From an uncultured Saprospiraceae bacterium (GTDB taxonomy: Bacteria > Bacteroidota > Bacteroidia > Chitinophagales > Saprospiraceae): a stretch of DNA of 64,000 nt. Shown one piece after another: positions 9,999 through 18,914 of the stretch. Within the stretch, counting starts at the first letter, position 1; each line of letters opens with the position of its first letter. The position numbers were made by a program, and so were the translations under genes. The notes below the pieces were generated by a model. It was not told the DNA's origin and made no database searches. It was given only the letters and a program-made list of their open reading frames with translations. The stretch lies in contig CALFUK010000010.1 of assembly GCA_937929945.1 (NCBI GenBank), forward strand, positions 1-64,000. The letters are read 5' to 3'.

Positions 9999-10883
9999 TT
10001 GAAAAACGCAAAAGAATCTTCCATAGAGCTAAGAGACTGGCTCAGTCTTCTTCTGCTCAGCTGCATCTGGGGTAGCTCATTTATCTTGATCAAGAAGAGC
10101 CTCATCGGTTTCACTTTCTTTGAGATGGGCCTGCTGCGGATTGTGATTGCCTTTTTCGCCTTCACTCCCTTCATCTTCTATTTCTTCAAGAAGATCGACT
10201 GGTCTAAGTGGAAGGTGTATCTACTGATCGGAATGACGGGCAATGGCTTTCCAGCCTTTCTCTATGCCGTCGCTCAGACAGAGATCACGAGCATCGCCAG
10301 TGGCATTCTGAATTCGCTGACGCCACTGTTTACCATCGTATTTGGGTTGTTATTTTTCAAGGTGAAGTCCAGCTTGTACCAAGGGATAGGTGTGACTCTG
10401 GGGCTGATCGGAGCTGTGCTGATCATTGCCTACGGCAGTCAGTTAGAGTTTGGCTCTAATCCTGCTTACGGTCTTTTTGTGGTCTTGGGTACCATGTGCT
10501 ATGCCATGAATAGTAATTTTATCAAGACCTATCTCCAAGATGATGATCCTTTGCTTCTAGCTGCTGTCTCCTTCTTATTGATAGGCGTGCCATTCGTGAT
10601 CATCGCTTTAGTTATCCAGATACCAGCTAAGGTGATGACCAGTGAGGCAGCACAGCTCTCACTCATGTATTTGACCATTCTTTCCGTATTGAGCACCGTG
10701 TTCTCATTGATCGTCTATTACTACCTGCTGCAGCGGACGACAGCATTATTCGCATCCTCTGTGACTTACATCATGCCAGTGATTGTCCTATTCTGGGGTA
10801 TATTTGATGGAGAGGTGCTGCTCCTATTCCACATCGTTGGTTTACTGCTGATCATTGGAGGTGTATATTTGATCAGGAAGTGA
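9999..10883 (+). CDS. EamA/DMT-family transporter
   Basis: Ten-helix drug/metabolite exporter with two EamA repeats. The first repeat contains SCIWGSSFILIKKSL, the family entry motif, and the second starts near residue 150. The substrate cannot be assigned. The only usable start is TTG at 9999: there is a TGA in frame at 9969 and no ATG between it and the first transmembrane helix. Length 294 is typical. Confidence 0.88.
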   Translation: MKNAKESSIELRDWLSLLLLSCIWGSSFILIKKSLIGFTFFEMGLLRIVIAFFAFTPFIFYFFKKIDWSKWKVYLLIGMTGNGFPAFLYAVAQTEITSIASGILNSLTPLFTIVFGLLFFKVKSSLYQGIGVTLGLIGAVLIIAYGSQLEFGSNPAYGLFVVLGTMCYAMNSNFIKTYLQDDDPLLLAAVSFLLIGVPFVIIALVIQIPAKVMTSEAAQLSLMYLTILSVLSTVFSLIVYYYLLQRTTALFASSVTYIMPVIVLFWGIFDGEVLLLFHIVGLLLIIGGVYLIRK

Positions 10884-11023
10884 TGGATTAAAAGATGAGT
10901 CGAGTTTTGGTTGCATAATCAAATGAATTTATTAACTCATAGTCAATTCTTTCGATTGCTAAGATTTGCTTTCACAAAGATTTTTCTCGAACAATTATTA
11001 ACGGTTAGCTTTAATTTATCATC

Positions 11024-11770
11024 ATGAAAAATTTATTGATTCTATTCCTTTTAGCAGCACTTTATAGCAGTGCCTTTACTCAAAATTTTGAAGCAGAGCT
11101 TTCTGGAGAGGGTATACGTTTTCCTCATTTATCATCAGCTGATCGAGATCAGTTAAATCCCATCGCGGGACAATGCATTTTTAATACTGATGAACATGCT
11201 TTCGAATGTTATTTTCATGCAAATGTAGGTTGGGTGACTTTACAATCTTTACTCTCTGATGCCGATAGAAATACTATAGCAGGTACTGGTGCAGGTGGTA
11301 GAATATCTTCAGGTGAGAATAACACTTATCTTGGATACGGAGCAGTAGGTGCGAAGAATGGAAATAATAATGTCTTTGTGGGTCATAATGCAGGAGAAGA
11401 AATTACGACTGGTAATAGTAACGTCTACATTGGTGCTGATTCTGGAAGCGATGCCGATGGAGATTATAACGTTTTTATTGGTTTTCAGGCAGGAGGAAAT
11501 TTTAATACATCCAATAAATTGGTGATTGAGACAAATCCACCATCGAACAGTCAAAACAATCATAGTGGTCCGCTCATCTTTGGTGATTTCTTAGAGAACT
11601 ACGTGACCATCAATAATACCCTGAATGTATCTGAAGTGCTACGACTTGAGCCATTACAAACCGAGCCAAGCTGTGATGCGTCATCAGTTGGGTCAATCTA
11701 TATGAATGCTATGGATGATAAACTCAAGCTATGTACTCTTGCGGGCTGGAAATCTATTGCATTGGAGTAG
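11024..11770 (+). CDS. Secreted protein with YadA-head-like beta-roll repeats
   Basis: Exported protein of unknown function. A signal peptide ends near AFTQ. Residues 100-165 hold at least three repeats of about 20-24 residues with the pattern N-x-(hydrophobic)-x-(hydrophobic)-G-x-x-(A/S)-G: NTYLGYGAVG, NVFVGHNAGE, NVYIGADSGS and NVFIGFQAGG. These resemble the left-handed beta-roll repeats of YadA/trimeric-autotransporter heads and similar Bacteroidota surface proteins. The N-terminal part (about 20-85) and the C-terminal part (residues 190-248, with Cys in PSCDASSVG and LKLCTLAGW) look like separate small domains. No anchor or T9SS C-terminal domain is seen. Confidence 0.65.
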   Translation: MKNLLILFLLAALYSSAFTQNFEAELSGEGIRFPHLSSADRDQLNPIAGQCIFNTDEHAFECYFHANVGWVTLQSLLSDADRNTIAGTGAGGRISSGENNTYLGYGAVGAKNGNNNVFVGHNAGEEITTGNSNVYIGADSGSDADGDYNVFIGFQAGGNFNTSNKLVIETNPPSNSQNNHSGPLIFGDFLENYVTINNTLNVSEVLRLEPLQTEPSCDASSVGSIYMNAMDDKLKLCTLAGWKSIALE

Positions 11771-11831
11771 TAGGAAAGTTGGATTATCAAGCCTGATTTT
11801 TTATGTTCTTATGAGATTTACAGAAGGCATT

Positions 11832-11839
11832 TATCTTTG
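11832..11839 (+). promoter_or_regulatory. Candidate -7 element directly before the mpg start
   Basis: TATCTTTG is a perfect TAnnTTTG match ending 5 bases before the ATG at 11845. Transcription would begin at or next to the start codon, giving a leaderless mRNA. Confidence 0.5.
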
Positions 11840-11844
11840 CCATC

Positions 11845-12483
11845 ATGCCCAAATTATTGCCTAAGTCATTTTATACGCGAGAAGATGTGCTGCAAGTCAG
11901 TCAGGACTTACTCGGTAAAATACTGATCAGCCAAGTAGATGGTCATCTGACCTCAGGCATCATCGTAGAGACGGAGGCCTACCGCGCCCCTGATGACAAG
12001 GCTTCTCATGCTTATCAGAACAAGCATACTCCGAGGACAGAGACTATGTTTCGAGAGGGTGGCTGCGCTTATGTCTACATCTGTTATGGCATACATCATT
12101 TATTCAATGTGGTGACAGGGCCAGAAGGGGTCGCTCATGTGGTATTGATCAGGGCTGTCCAGCCTATTGTAGGAGAGAGCATCATGTCTCTTCGCAGAGG
12201 TGGAATGGGTTCTGATGCAGTCAGCCTGTGTAATGGGCCAGGAAAATTCACGGAAGCCATGGCGATCAGGAAGGCACACGACGGAATAAACCTGATGAGC
12301 CGGCCATCTAAGATCTGGATCGAAGATGCGCCAGCCATTCACACTGGAGCCATCATCAGCGGGCCCAGAGTCGGGATGAAGACTGCTGCGGAGAGTTCTA
12401 ATCTACCGTGGAGGTACCGCATCGCTGCTAATCGGTGGACGAGTAAGCCCGATGAAGTGTATTATGGTGAATGGCCACTGTGA
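11845..12483 (+). CDS. mpg: DNA-3-methyladenine glycosylase (AAG/MPG family)
   Basis: Base-excision repair enzyme removing alkylated purines such as 3-methyladenine. Compared with human AAG, the catalytic Glu44 and Tyr46 in IVETEAY, the YVYICYG segment (damage intercalation) and the LCNGPGKFTEAM segment are all present. Length 212 fits the bacterial family. It appears monocistronic, with a -7 element almost touching the start. Confidence 0.96.
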   Translation: MPKLLPKSFYTREDVLQVSQDLLGKILISQVDGHLTSGIIVETEAYRAPDDKASHAYQNKHTPRTETMFREGGCAYVYICYGIHHLFNVVTGPEGVAHVVLIRAVQPIVGESIMSLRRGGMGSDAVSLCNGPGKFTEAMAIRKAHDGINLMSRPSKIWIEDAPAIHTGAIISGPRVGMKTAAESSNLPWRYRIAANRWTSKPDEVYYGEWPL

Positions 12484-12614
12484 GCGAAGCGGTCCAAAAT
12501 TTTCACCTTGCTGGTTTGTTGATGTACCAATAAGCTTCAGAATACAGCTTATTAAGATTTCATTAAAACAGGTGAATAAGAGACAGAATCGAATACTTTG
12601 TAGTTATTTAGAAT

Positions 12615-13874
12615 ATGGATAAGCTGCTGCTCTTCATTTCCGCCTTGCTGTTGTCCTGGTCGCTTCCGGGTCAAGTGGACTACAATCTCTCTGATGATGT
12701 CTATCTGGATAACATCAAGTCAGTGCGCCTGCATCACGTAGGACTGCCCACCTCAGCACCGATCATCGATCTAAATTCTGGAGGTAGATTACTACTCAGT
12801 TTTGATGATCTCGAAGGAGGTGACATCACCTACCGCTACCGCCTCATCCACTGTGATAAGGACTGGAATCCCTCCCAGCTCGAGGAGCTGGACTACATCG
12901 ATGGCTTCAATGATGAAGAGATAGAGGACTCGTACTACTCCATCGGGACCTATCAAGACTACACACACTATGAGCTGACCATTCCTAATAATGATATCAA
13001 CTGGACACTGAGCGGCAACTATATTCTCTATGTGTATGAGGATGAGTATGATGAAGTCCCTGCCCTGACCAGACGGTTTATGGTGGTCGAACCCCTGGTG
13101 ACTGTATTGGGTCAAGTCATAGATCCTATGAATGTGCAAAAGATCAGAAGCCATCAAGAGCTAAAATTCAGAGTGAACTACAAAAATTTTAGAATCGCGA
13201 ATCCGATGAACGAGATAGAGCTGGTCCTGATGCAAAACCACCGCTGGGATACGGCCATCAGAGACGTGACACCCAGATTTGTCAATGGAGAAGACATCAT
13301 GTTTAATTATGTCGACCGGCATAACTTTCCAGCTGGCAAAGAATTCAGAATCGTCGATCTACGCAGTATCAGATATCGGGGTGAGGGCGTCCACTCCATG
13401 GATAAAAATAGGGATGGGGTAGATATGCTGCTCTTCATGGATCAGAATCGATACTGGGCTAACTACCATACCTACGCTGACATCAATGGTAACTACCTCC
13501 TAGAGTCGGCTGACGATAACAATGATGAAGTGAAATCTAACTATGTGAATGCTCACTTCTCGCTGCAGCTTAAGGATGTACTACCTGATGCAGACATCTA
13601 CGTCGTGGGTCAGCTGTCTGACTGGAAGCTGAGAGAAGAGTGTAAGTTGCAGTACGATGCCTTCAGAGGTATCTATACCACCTCAGTACTACTAAAGCAA
13701 GGATTTTACGATTACCAATATGTGATAGACTACGGAGATGAGAGGGACTACGGCGCTCTGGAGGGCGACTGGTACGAAGCCGAAAATGAATACACCATTT
13801 TAGCATACTACACAGAATTTGGTGCACGGTACGATCGACTGATTGGCCTGGCTACGCTCAATTCTAATCTATAA
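12615..13874 (+). CDS. Type IX secretion system plug protein (DUF5103)
   Basis: Secreted or periplasmic protein of the DUF5103 family. By family knowledge its members plug the alternative face of the SprA (Sov) translocon of the T9SS. A signal peptide ends near LPGQ. The N-terminal half has beta-sandwich character with the characteristic YRYRLIHCDKDWNPSQLEELDYIDGF (given here as YRYRLIHCDKDW then PSQLEELDYIDGF) and GNYILYVY. The C-terminal half includes a carbohydrate-binding-like sandwich (DIYVVGQLSDWKL and GFYDYQYVI). Length 419 is typical. The rest of the T9SS is not in the window. Confidence 0.85.
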   Translation: MDKLLLFISALLLSWSLPGQVDYNLSDDVYLDNIKSVRLHHVGLPTSAPIIDLNSGGRLLLSFDDLEGGDITYRYRLIHCDKDWNPSQLEELDYIDGFNDEEIEDSYYSIGTYQDYTHYELTIPNNDINWTLSGNYILYVYEDEYDEVPALTRRFMVVEPLVTVLGQVIDPMNVQKIRSHQELKFRVNYKNFRIANPMNEIELVLMQNHRWDTAIRDVTPRFVNGEDIMFNYVDRHNFPAGKEFRIVDLRSIRYRGEGVHSMDKNRDGVDMLLFMDQNRYWANYHTYADINGNYLLESADDNNDEVKSNYVNAHFSLQLKDVLPDADIYVVGQLSDWKLREECKLQYDAFRGIYTTSVLLKQGFYDYQYVIDYGDERDYGALEGDWYEAENEYTILAYYTEFGARYDRLIGLATLNSNL

Positions 13875-14126
13875 TCTCAACTTCTCCTGATTCAGGTATT
13901 GATCCCATCTGCATGAAAGATTCTAAGTGATGCAACTTTTTAGCGGGTATTCTCGTCTGTTCAGTATGGTATGAATAGCAATATTCTCATTGGTATGATG
14001 ATAGATCCATCCTATGAATGTGCATTTTGCTACATGAGCCAAAAGGAGCCCGGCAGGTTTGTTGATCGATCTAAGCACTAGATTCATATATAATTTACTG
14101 CTAGTTGGCCCCTTTATATTATCATT

Positions 14127-15572
14127 GTGATTATAAATAATTCGAACATGCTGAAGACCCTATCCACACTTATCATGAGTGTATTCTTAGTATCCAGCTT
14201 ATCTGCCCAAGAACAATGGGATTTGGAGAAATGCATCAGATATGCCTGGGAAAATTCTCTTTCGATCAAGCAGCTGGGCTATGACTACCAATCAGGAGAG
14301 ATCAATCAAGAGCTATCGCAGCAAGCCAAATACCCTAACCTAAGTGGATCTGGAGGAGCGCAGCTCAATTTTGGTCGATCACTGGATCCCACCACAGATG
14401 CATTCTCTACCCAATCATTCTTCTCTAATTCCTATTCTCTGAATACGGGAGTCACTTTATTCAATGGCTTCAGACTGAGAAATCAGCTAAAGCAAAGCGG
14501 ATTGATTCTTGAAGCTGCTGAAAGGGATATAGAACAAGCGAAACGAGACATCGCGCTGGATGTCGCAAGTGCCTACTTAGGTGCAATATTGGCAAAAGAA
14601 AATATGGCCACCGTCCAATTTTCCATAGACCTCAGCAAAGAGCAGCTCACCCAGATCGACAAGCTGATCGCTGCTGGTGCCAGACCTCGCAATGAGAGAC
14701 TGGATATTCTGGCTCAGCTATCGCTGAATGAGCAAGACTACATCTCAGCACAGAACAATCTGAATATCTCCATGCTCAATCTCAAACAACTCATGAACTA
14801 TGACGTCGAGAATGAGCTGACACTGGTGATCCCCGATGAGAATGTGATTACCCTCTTCAGTGATCCTGATAAACTCTCCTTTACAGAAGTATATGACCTG
14901 GCAGTCCAGAATCAACCAAACATCGAAGCTGGAAAAATCAGAATCATGAGTTCTGAAATGGATGTGGATATAGCTAAGTCAGCTCTCTATCCCAGTATTT
15001 TTGCTGGTGGATCCATCGGGACGAATTATTCCAATAAAGGCCAACGGGTAGATGCCATAGAAGAGACCATCAATAATACTCCCGTCCTGATCGATGGTGA
15101 TGCGGCGATCATTGGATTTCCCTCAGCTAATGTCATCACCTCAAAGAATCCATATTTCAATCAGATAGATGAGAATCTATTTTATGGCGTCGGTGTGAAT
15201 GTCAATGTACCCATATACAATAATTACCAAGCTAAGTCTGGCATAGAACAAGCTAAGCTGAATGTACTCCGAGCTAAAAACCAAAACGATCAGCAACTGC
15301 AGCGCCTTAAGACCTCAGTGCAGCAGTCACTTGCTGAAGCTCAGACGGCTAAGAAAGCGCTGGAAGTCTCTAAGACCACCGTGGAAGCCCAGCAAGCCGC
15401 TTTTGCCAATGCAGAAAAAAGGTTTGAGCTGGGAGCGATTAATACATTCGACTACATCCAAGCGAAAAACCAGTATGACTCAGCTACCATAAGAGCTCTG
15501 CTGGCCAAGTACGATTATATATTCAAAGTGAAAATTTTAGATTTTTACCTCGGCAAACCGCTAACTTTGTAA
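14127..15572 (+). CDS. TolC-family outer membrane efflux protein
   Basis: Outer-membrane channel of a tripartite efflux system. A signal peptide ends near LSAQ. Two OEP repeats with long coiled-coil helices (about 30-230 and 255-475) are seen, the second ending in FELGAINTFDYIQAKNQYDSA-type helix sequence, the family hallmark. The start could also be the internal ATG eight codons later (MLKTLSTLIM), which gives a tighter signal peptide. The periplasmic adaptor gene follows after 31 bases, so the two form an operon. Confidence 0.93.
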   Translation: MIINNSNMLKTLSTLIMSVFLVSSLSAQEQWDLEKCIRYAWENSLSIKQLGYDYQSGEINQELSQQAKYPNLSGSGGAQLNFGRSLDPTTDAFSTQSFFSNSYSLNTGVTLFNGFRLRNQLKQSGLILEAAERDIEQAKRDIALDVASAYLGAILAKENMATVQFSIDLSKEQLTQIDKLIAAGARPRNERLDILAQLSLNEQDYISAQNNLNISMLNLKQLMNYDVENELTLVIPDENVITLFSDPDKLSFTEVYDLAVQNQPNIEAGKIRIMSSEMDVDIAKSALYPSIFAGGSIGTNYSNKGQRVDAIEETINNTPVLIDGDAAIIGFPSANVITSKNPYFNQIDENLFYGVGVNVNVPIYNNYQAKSGIEQAKLNVLRAKNQNDQQLQRLKTSVQQSLAEAQTAKKALEVSKTTVEAQQAAFANAEKRFELGAINTFDYIQAKNQYDSATIRALLAKYDYIFKVKILDFYLGKPLTL

Positions 15573-15603
15573 GTATCAAGATATTCTGTATACTTACCAG
15601 CTT

Positions 15604-16944
15604 ATGACTAAACGAAAGAAGAGCAAGCGCCGATGGCTACTGCCACTGTTACTACTCCTGCTGCTTGCTGCTGCAGCTGCCATGTACTTTAAGCAGCAGT
15701 CCAAACCCAAGGGGGAAGAAGTGACCGTAGAAGAAGTCAAAGCCAGAAGTATTTCTGAGACTGTTTCTGCGAGTGGACGTATATTCCCTGAAGTCGAAGT
15801 AAAGATCAGCTCTGATGTCTCGGGCGAGATCGTCCAGTTGCTGGTAGAAGAAGGTGACTCTGTCGTGACTGGGCAGCTGCTGGCTAAAATAGATCCAGAA
15901 GCCTACATCTCCTCCGTCGAAAGAGGCAAGGCCTCTCTGGATGGACAGCGAGCACAAGTGTCTATATCCAAGTCACAACTACAAAATAACATAGCTCAGA
16001 AAGAGCAGATCGTGGCTAACCTGGAAAATGCTCAGCAGGTGCATAACCGCAATGCCAAGCTGAAGGAAGATGGGGTGATATCGCAGATAGAATACGACCA
16101 GTCCCTGTCCTCGCTTCGCGCTCTTCAGGCGAATCTTAAAGCAGCAGAAGCGAGTATCATCTCGGCTGAGGAGAATATCAAAGGCACAGAATTTCAAGTA
16201 GCCAGCTCCGAAGCATCGCTCAAGGAGCTCCGGACGAATCTGAACCGGACGACGATCAAAGCCCCGACCAGCGGCATCATCTCCAGTCTCTCTGTGGAGC
16301 AAGGAGAGCGTGTCGTAGGAACCATCCAGATGACGGGTACAGAGATGATGCGCATCGCGAATATGAATGACATGGAAGTGCAGGTAGAGGTGAGTGAGAA
16401 TGATATTCTGAAAGTCGCACCGAATGATAAAGTGGAGATAGAAGTCGATGCCTACATAGACAAGGTATTCACAGGGCAGGTATCTGAAATAGCTAATTCG
16501 GCCGCCAATTCGGGCAGCACAGGAGCGCTCAATACGGATCAAGTCACTAACTTTATCGTCAAGGCTAGAATCGACTCTGATTCATACCAAGGGCTAAAAA
16601 TACCTAACTCGAAGTATCCTTTCAGACCCGGTATGTCTGCCTCCGTCGAAATATTTACGGATGAGATGAGTGATGTACTCAGTGTGCCCATCCAGGCTGT
16701 GACCGTCCGGACAGAGGATGAAGAAGGAGCAGAAGCACAGGAAGTCGTATTCGTGATGGAAGCTGATACCGCCAGAATGATACCTGTCAGAACGGGCATT
16801 CAAGACGATGACTACATCCAAATCTTAGATGGCTTAGAATCAGGTCAGACGATCGTATCTGGTCCCTACAGCGCTGTGTCCAAGGTCATCGAAGAAGGCG
16901 CATTACTACGGCTGAAAGAGGAAGAAGACAAAAAGAAGAAATGA
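15604..16944 (+). CDS. HlyD/MacA-type periplasmic adaptor subunit
   Basis: Membrane-fusion protein linking an inner-membrane pump to TolC. Residues 10-28 form one transmembrane anchor after a basic N-terminus. The lipoyl half-motifs (GEIVQLLVEEGDSVVTGQLL and APTSGIISSLSVEQGERV) flank a long alpha-hairpin, followed by beta-barrel and membrane-proximal domains with SVPIQAVTVR. The C-terminus is Lys/Glu rich. It follows tolC by 31 bases. Unlike most MacA loci, no ABC permease or ATPase gene follows; the next gene is an unrelated DUF2064 enzyme 16 bases away. Confidence 0.93.
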   Translation: MTKRKKSKRRWLLPLLLLLLLAAAAAMYFKQQSKPKGEEVTVEEVKARSISETVSASGRIFPEVEVKISSDVSGEIVQLLVEEGDSVVTGQLLAKIDPEAYISSVERGKASLDGQRAQVSISKSQLQNNIAQKEQIVANLENAQQVHNRNAKLKEDGVISQIEYDQSLSSLRALQANLKAAEASIISAEENIKGTEFQVASSEASLKELRTNLNRTTIKAPTSGIISSLSVEQGERVVGTIQMTGTEMMRIANMNDMEVQVEVSENDILKVAPNDKVEIEVDAYIDKVFTGQVSEIANSAANSGSTGALNTDQVTNFIVKARIDSDSYQGLKIPNSKYPFRPGMSASVEIFTDEMSDVLSVPIQAVTVRTEDEEGAEAQEVVFVMEADTARMIPVRTGIQDDDYIQILDGLESGQTIVSGPYSAVSKVIEEGALLRLKEEEDKKKK

Positions 16945-16960
16945 TACACACGCCTAAGCA

Positions 16961-17566
16961 TTGACTCCTTTGGAACATAATGCTCTAATCATATTTGTGA
17001 AAAATCCTGTGTTAGGCAGGGTCAAGACACGGCTCGCCAAGACCATAGGTGATGAAGCAGCACTAGCTGCATACCTGCATCTTCTGGAGGTCACCCGAGA
17101 CATAGCTATTGGCTCGATATCTCACAAGTACGTATTCTACAGTGATGTGATAGATCATCATGACCTGTGGAATGGACATGGATGCACTAAAATGCTGCAA
17201 AAGGGTGATGACTTGGGCGAGAGGATGGCTCATGCCTTTACGACCGTCTTAGAGAGACATCAGCATGCAGTCATCATCGGCAGTGACTGTGGAGACCTTA
17301 CGACTGAGATCATCGAGAGGGCCTTTACGACATTAGCTGAGACGGACGTCGTCGTAGGTCCCAGCTTTGATGGCGGCTATTACCTATTAGGGATGAATGA
17401 GATGCAGCCACAGCTTTTTGGAGAGATAGAATGGAGCACTGATGAGGTCTTCAAGACCACACTCAGCAGAGCTCTGGAGGCTGGTCTATCTGTTACGGAG
17501 CTGATAGAGCTGACTGATATTGATCATGAGGCAGACTGGCTCCGCTACCAGTCCAAAAGAAAATAA
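16961..17566 (+). CDS. DUF2064/TIGR04282 glycosyltransferase-like protein
   Basis: GT-A-like nucleotide-sugar transferase family, often annotated as arsenosugar biosynthesis glycosyltransferase. That named role is by family only and arsenic chemistry is not shown here. Key elements are IFVKNPVLGRVKTRLAKTIG at the N-terminus (family signature), the GSDCGDLT metal-binding-like motif and GPSFDGGYYLLG. The start is TTG at 16961, giving MTPLEHNALIIF. It is tightly packed with the HlyD gene upstream and the membrane protein gene downstream (7-base gap). Confidence 0.8.
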   Translation: MTPLEHNALIIFVKNPVLGRVKTRLAKTIGDEAALAAYLHLLEVTRDIAIGSISHKYVFYSDVIDHHDLWNGHGCTKMLQKGDDLGERMAHAFTTVLERHQHAVIIGSDCGDLTTEIIERAFTTLAETDVVVGPSFDGGYYLLGMNEMQPQLFGEIEWSTDEVFKTTLSRALEAGLSVTELIELTDIDHEADWLRYQSKRK

Positions 17567-17573
17567 ATCCCCA

Positions 17574-17990
17574 ATGACCCTCTTAGCTAACCTCATAGTC
17601 ACCAGTATCATGACTGGGATCATCTGGCTGGTACAGCTAGTGGTCTATCCAGCATTTCGAGAAGTGAGCCAGGAGAGTCATAGCAGCTATCATCAGAGAC
17701 ACGTAGCACACATCGGACCACTGGTCGTACCGCTCATGGTGATAGAATTCATTTTGGCTGCACTCTGGACCTGGGAGAGTCCTGAGAAATTACAAATTAT
17801 ACACCTGTGCTGCGCAATATTCCTGTGGCTCAGCACATTCTTGATACAAGTACCGCTGCATCAAAAATTAAGTTTGCGTTTTGATCTGTCAGAAATTGAC
17901 GCCTTGGTCAGGACGAACTGGATCAGAACGATCCTCTGGACAATTAAATTAATCATCATCAGCTATGCAACTTTCCAAACGCATCAGTAA
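17574..17990 (+). CDS. Four-helix integral membrane protein
   Basis: A small membrane protein of 139 residues with about four hydrophobic segments (near 3-25, 45-65, 75-95 and 115-135). I do not recognise a defined function; its general look is that of the DUF1772-like small membrane proteins. The frame extends upstream inside the DUF2064 gene, but the ATG at 17574 gives MTLLANLIVTSIM and sits 7 bases after that stop. Its end overlaps the patatin start by 26 bases, so the three genes probably share a transcript. Confidence 0.65.
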   Translation: MTLLANLIVTSIMTGIIWLVQLVVYPAFREVSQESHSSYHQRHVAHIGPLVVPLMVIEFILAALWTWESPEKLQIIHLCCAIFLWLSTFLIQVPLHQKLSLRFDLSEIDALVRTNWIRTILWTIKLIIISYATFQTHQ

Positions 17991-18828
17991 AGACAACATC
18001 AAGAAGGCACTAACACTAGCTAAAAAGCCAAAGATCATCGTAGGTCGTGGACCTCTCGGAATAGTCCTCTCAGGTGGAGGCGCCAGAGGTGCCTATCAGA
18101 TAGGTGCCTGGAAGGCGATGGAGGAGCTTCAGATCACTGACCGAGTGGCCAGTATCTATGGTACCTCAGTGGGCGCCATCAATGCTGCATCTATGGCTCA
18201 AGGCGACTTTAAGAAAGCACATGACCTGTGGCAAGACATTAACTACAGTAAGATATTCGATGATTACACCTCCGTAGAGGAATCTGCACAGTATAATCCC
18301 AGAGCCATCTATTCCGTCGTCAAGAAGCTCTTCAGAGACAAGTGCCTCAGCATAGAGCCACTGAAAGAACTCTTGCATCATCACCTCGATGAAGAAGCTA
18401 TCAGAGCGTCTGATATTGAGTTTGGATTAGTCACATTTGACCTGACAGCGAAGAAGCCACAATACCTGTCGAAGGAAGATATACCAGACGGCGAATTGAT
18501 AGATTACGTTATTGCTAGCGCATCGCTTTATCCCATATTTCCAGCCCATAAGATCTCAGGCCATCGATATATTGATGGTGGTATATCTGATAATCGGCCG
18601 GTCAGGTTTTTAAAGAATAGCCAGAACATAAAGCACGCTCTATGCATTGACCTAACGAGCGCAAGGCATTTTTGGCTTAAAAAGGACATTCGGGCAGACT
18701 TAGTGGTGGATTATATTTTCCCTTCGAGATTATTAGGTTCTCCCTTAGTTTTTGATCCAGATAGGATTGAGAGAAATTTAAATTTGGGATATCATGATTT
18801 TTCCGAACAAATTAACTTTGTTGGCTAA
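17965..18828 (+). CDS. Patatin-like phospholipase
   Basis: Serine lipid acyl hydrolase of the patatin/RssA family. The oxyanion loop SGGGARGAYQIG (36-47), nucleophile Ser68 in GTSVG and Asp204 in YIDGGISDN form the complete Ser-Asp dyad. No signal peptide is seen, so it is probably cytoplasmic. Length 287 is compact. The start overlaps the preceding gene by 26 bases. From about codon 170 on, the sequence reads more AT-rich than the first half, like the downstream kinase gene. The substrate is unknown. Confidence 0.9.
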   Translation: MQLSKRISKDNIKKALTLAKKPKIIVGRGPLGIVLSGGGARGAYQIGAWKAMEELQITDRVASIYGTSVGAINAASMAQGDFKKAHDLWQDINYSKIFDDYTSVEESAQYNPRAIYSVVKKLFRDKCLSIEPLKELLHHHLDEEAIRASDIEFGLVTFDLTAKKPQYLSKEDIPDGELIDYVIASASLYPIFPAHKISGHRYIDGGISDNRPVRFLKNSQNIKHALCIDLTSARHFWLKKDIRADLVVDYIFPSRLLGSPLVFDPDRIERNLNLGYHDFSEQINFVG

Positions 18829-18914
18829 TGAGTGCAATATTTATTCTCTATGGTTTATATTAGTTATCGAGTCATGTGTAGTTGAATAAATTAAAAGCTA
18901 AGTAAACTCTGGAT

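Noticed and set aside
15979-16542. Long antisense ORF (187 codons) opposite the HlyD gene
   Set aside because: It lies wholly within a well-supported gene; its protein has no recognisable domain.
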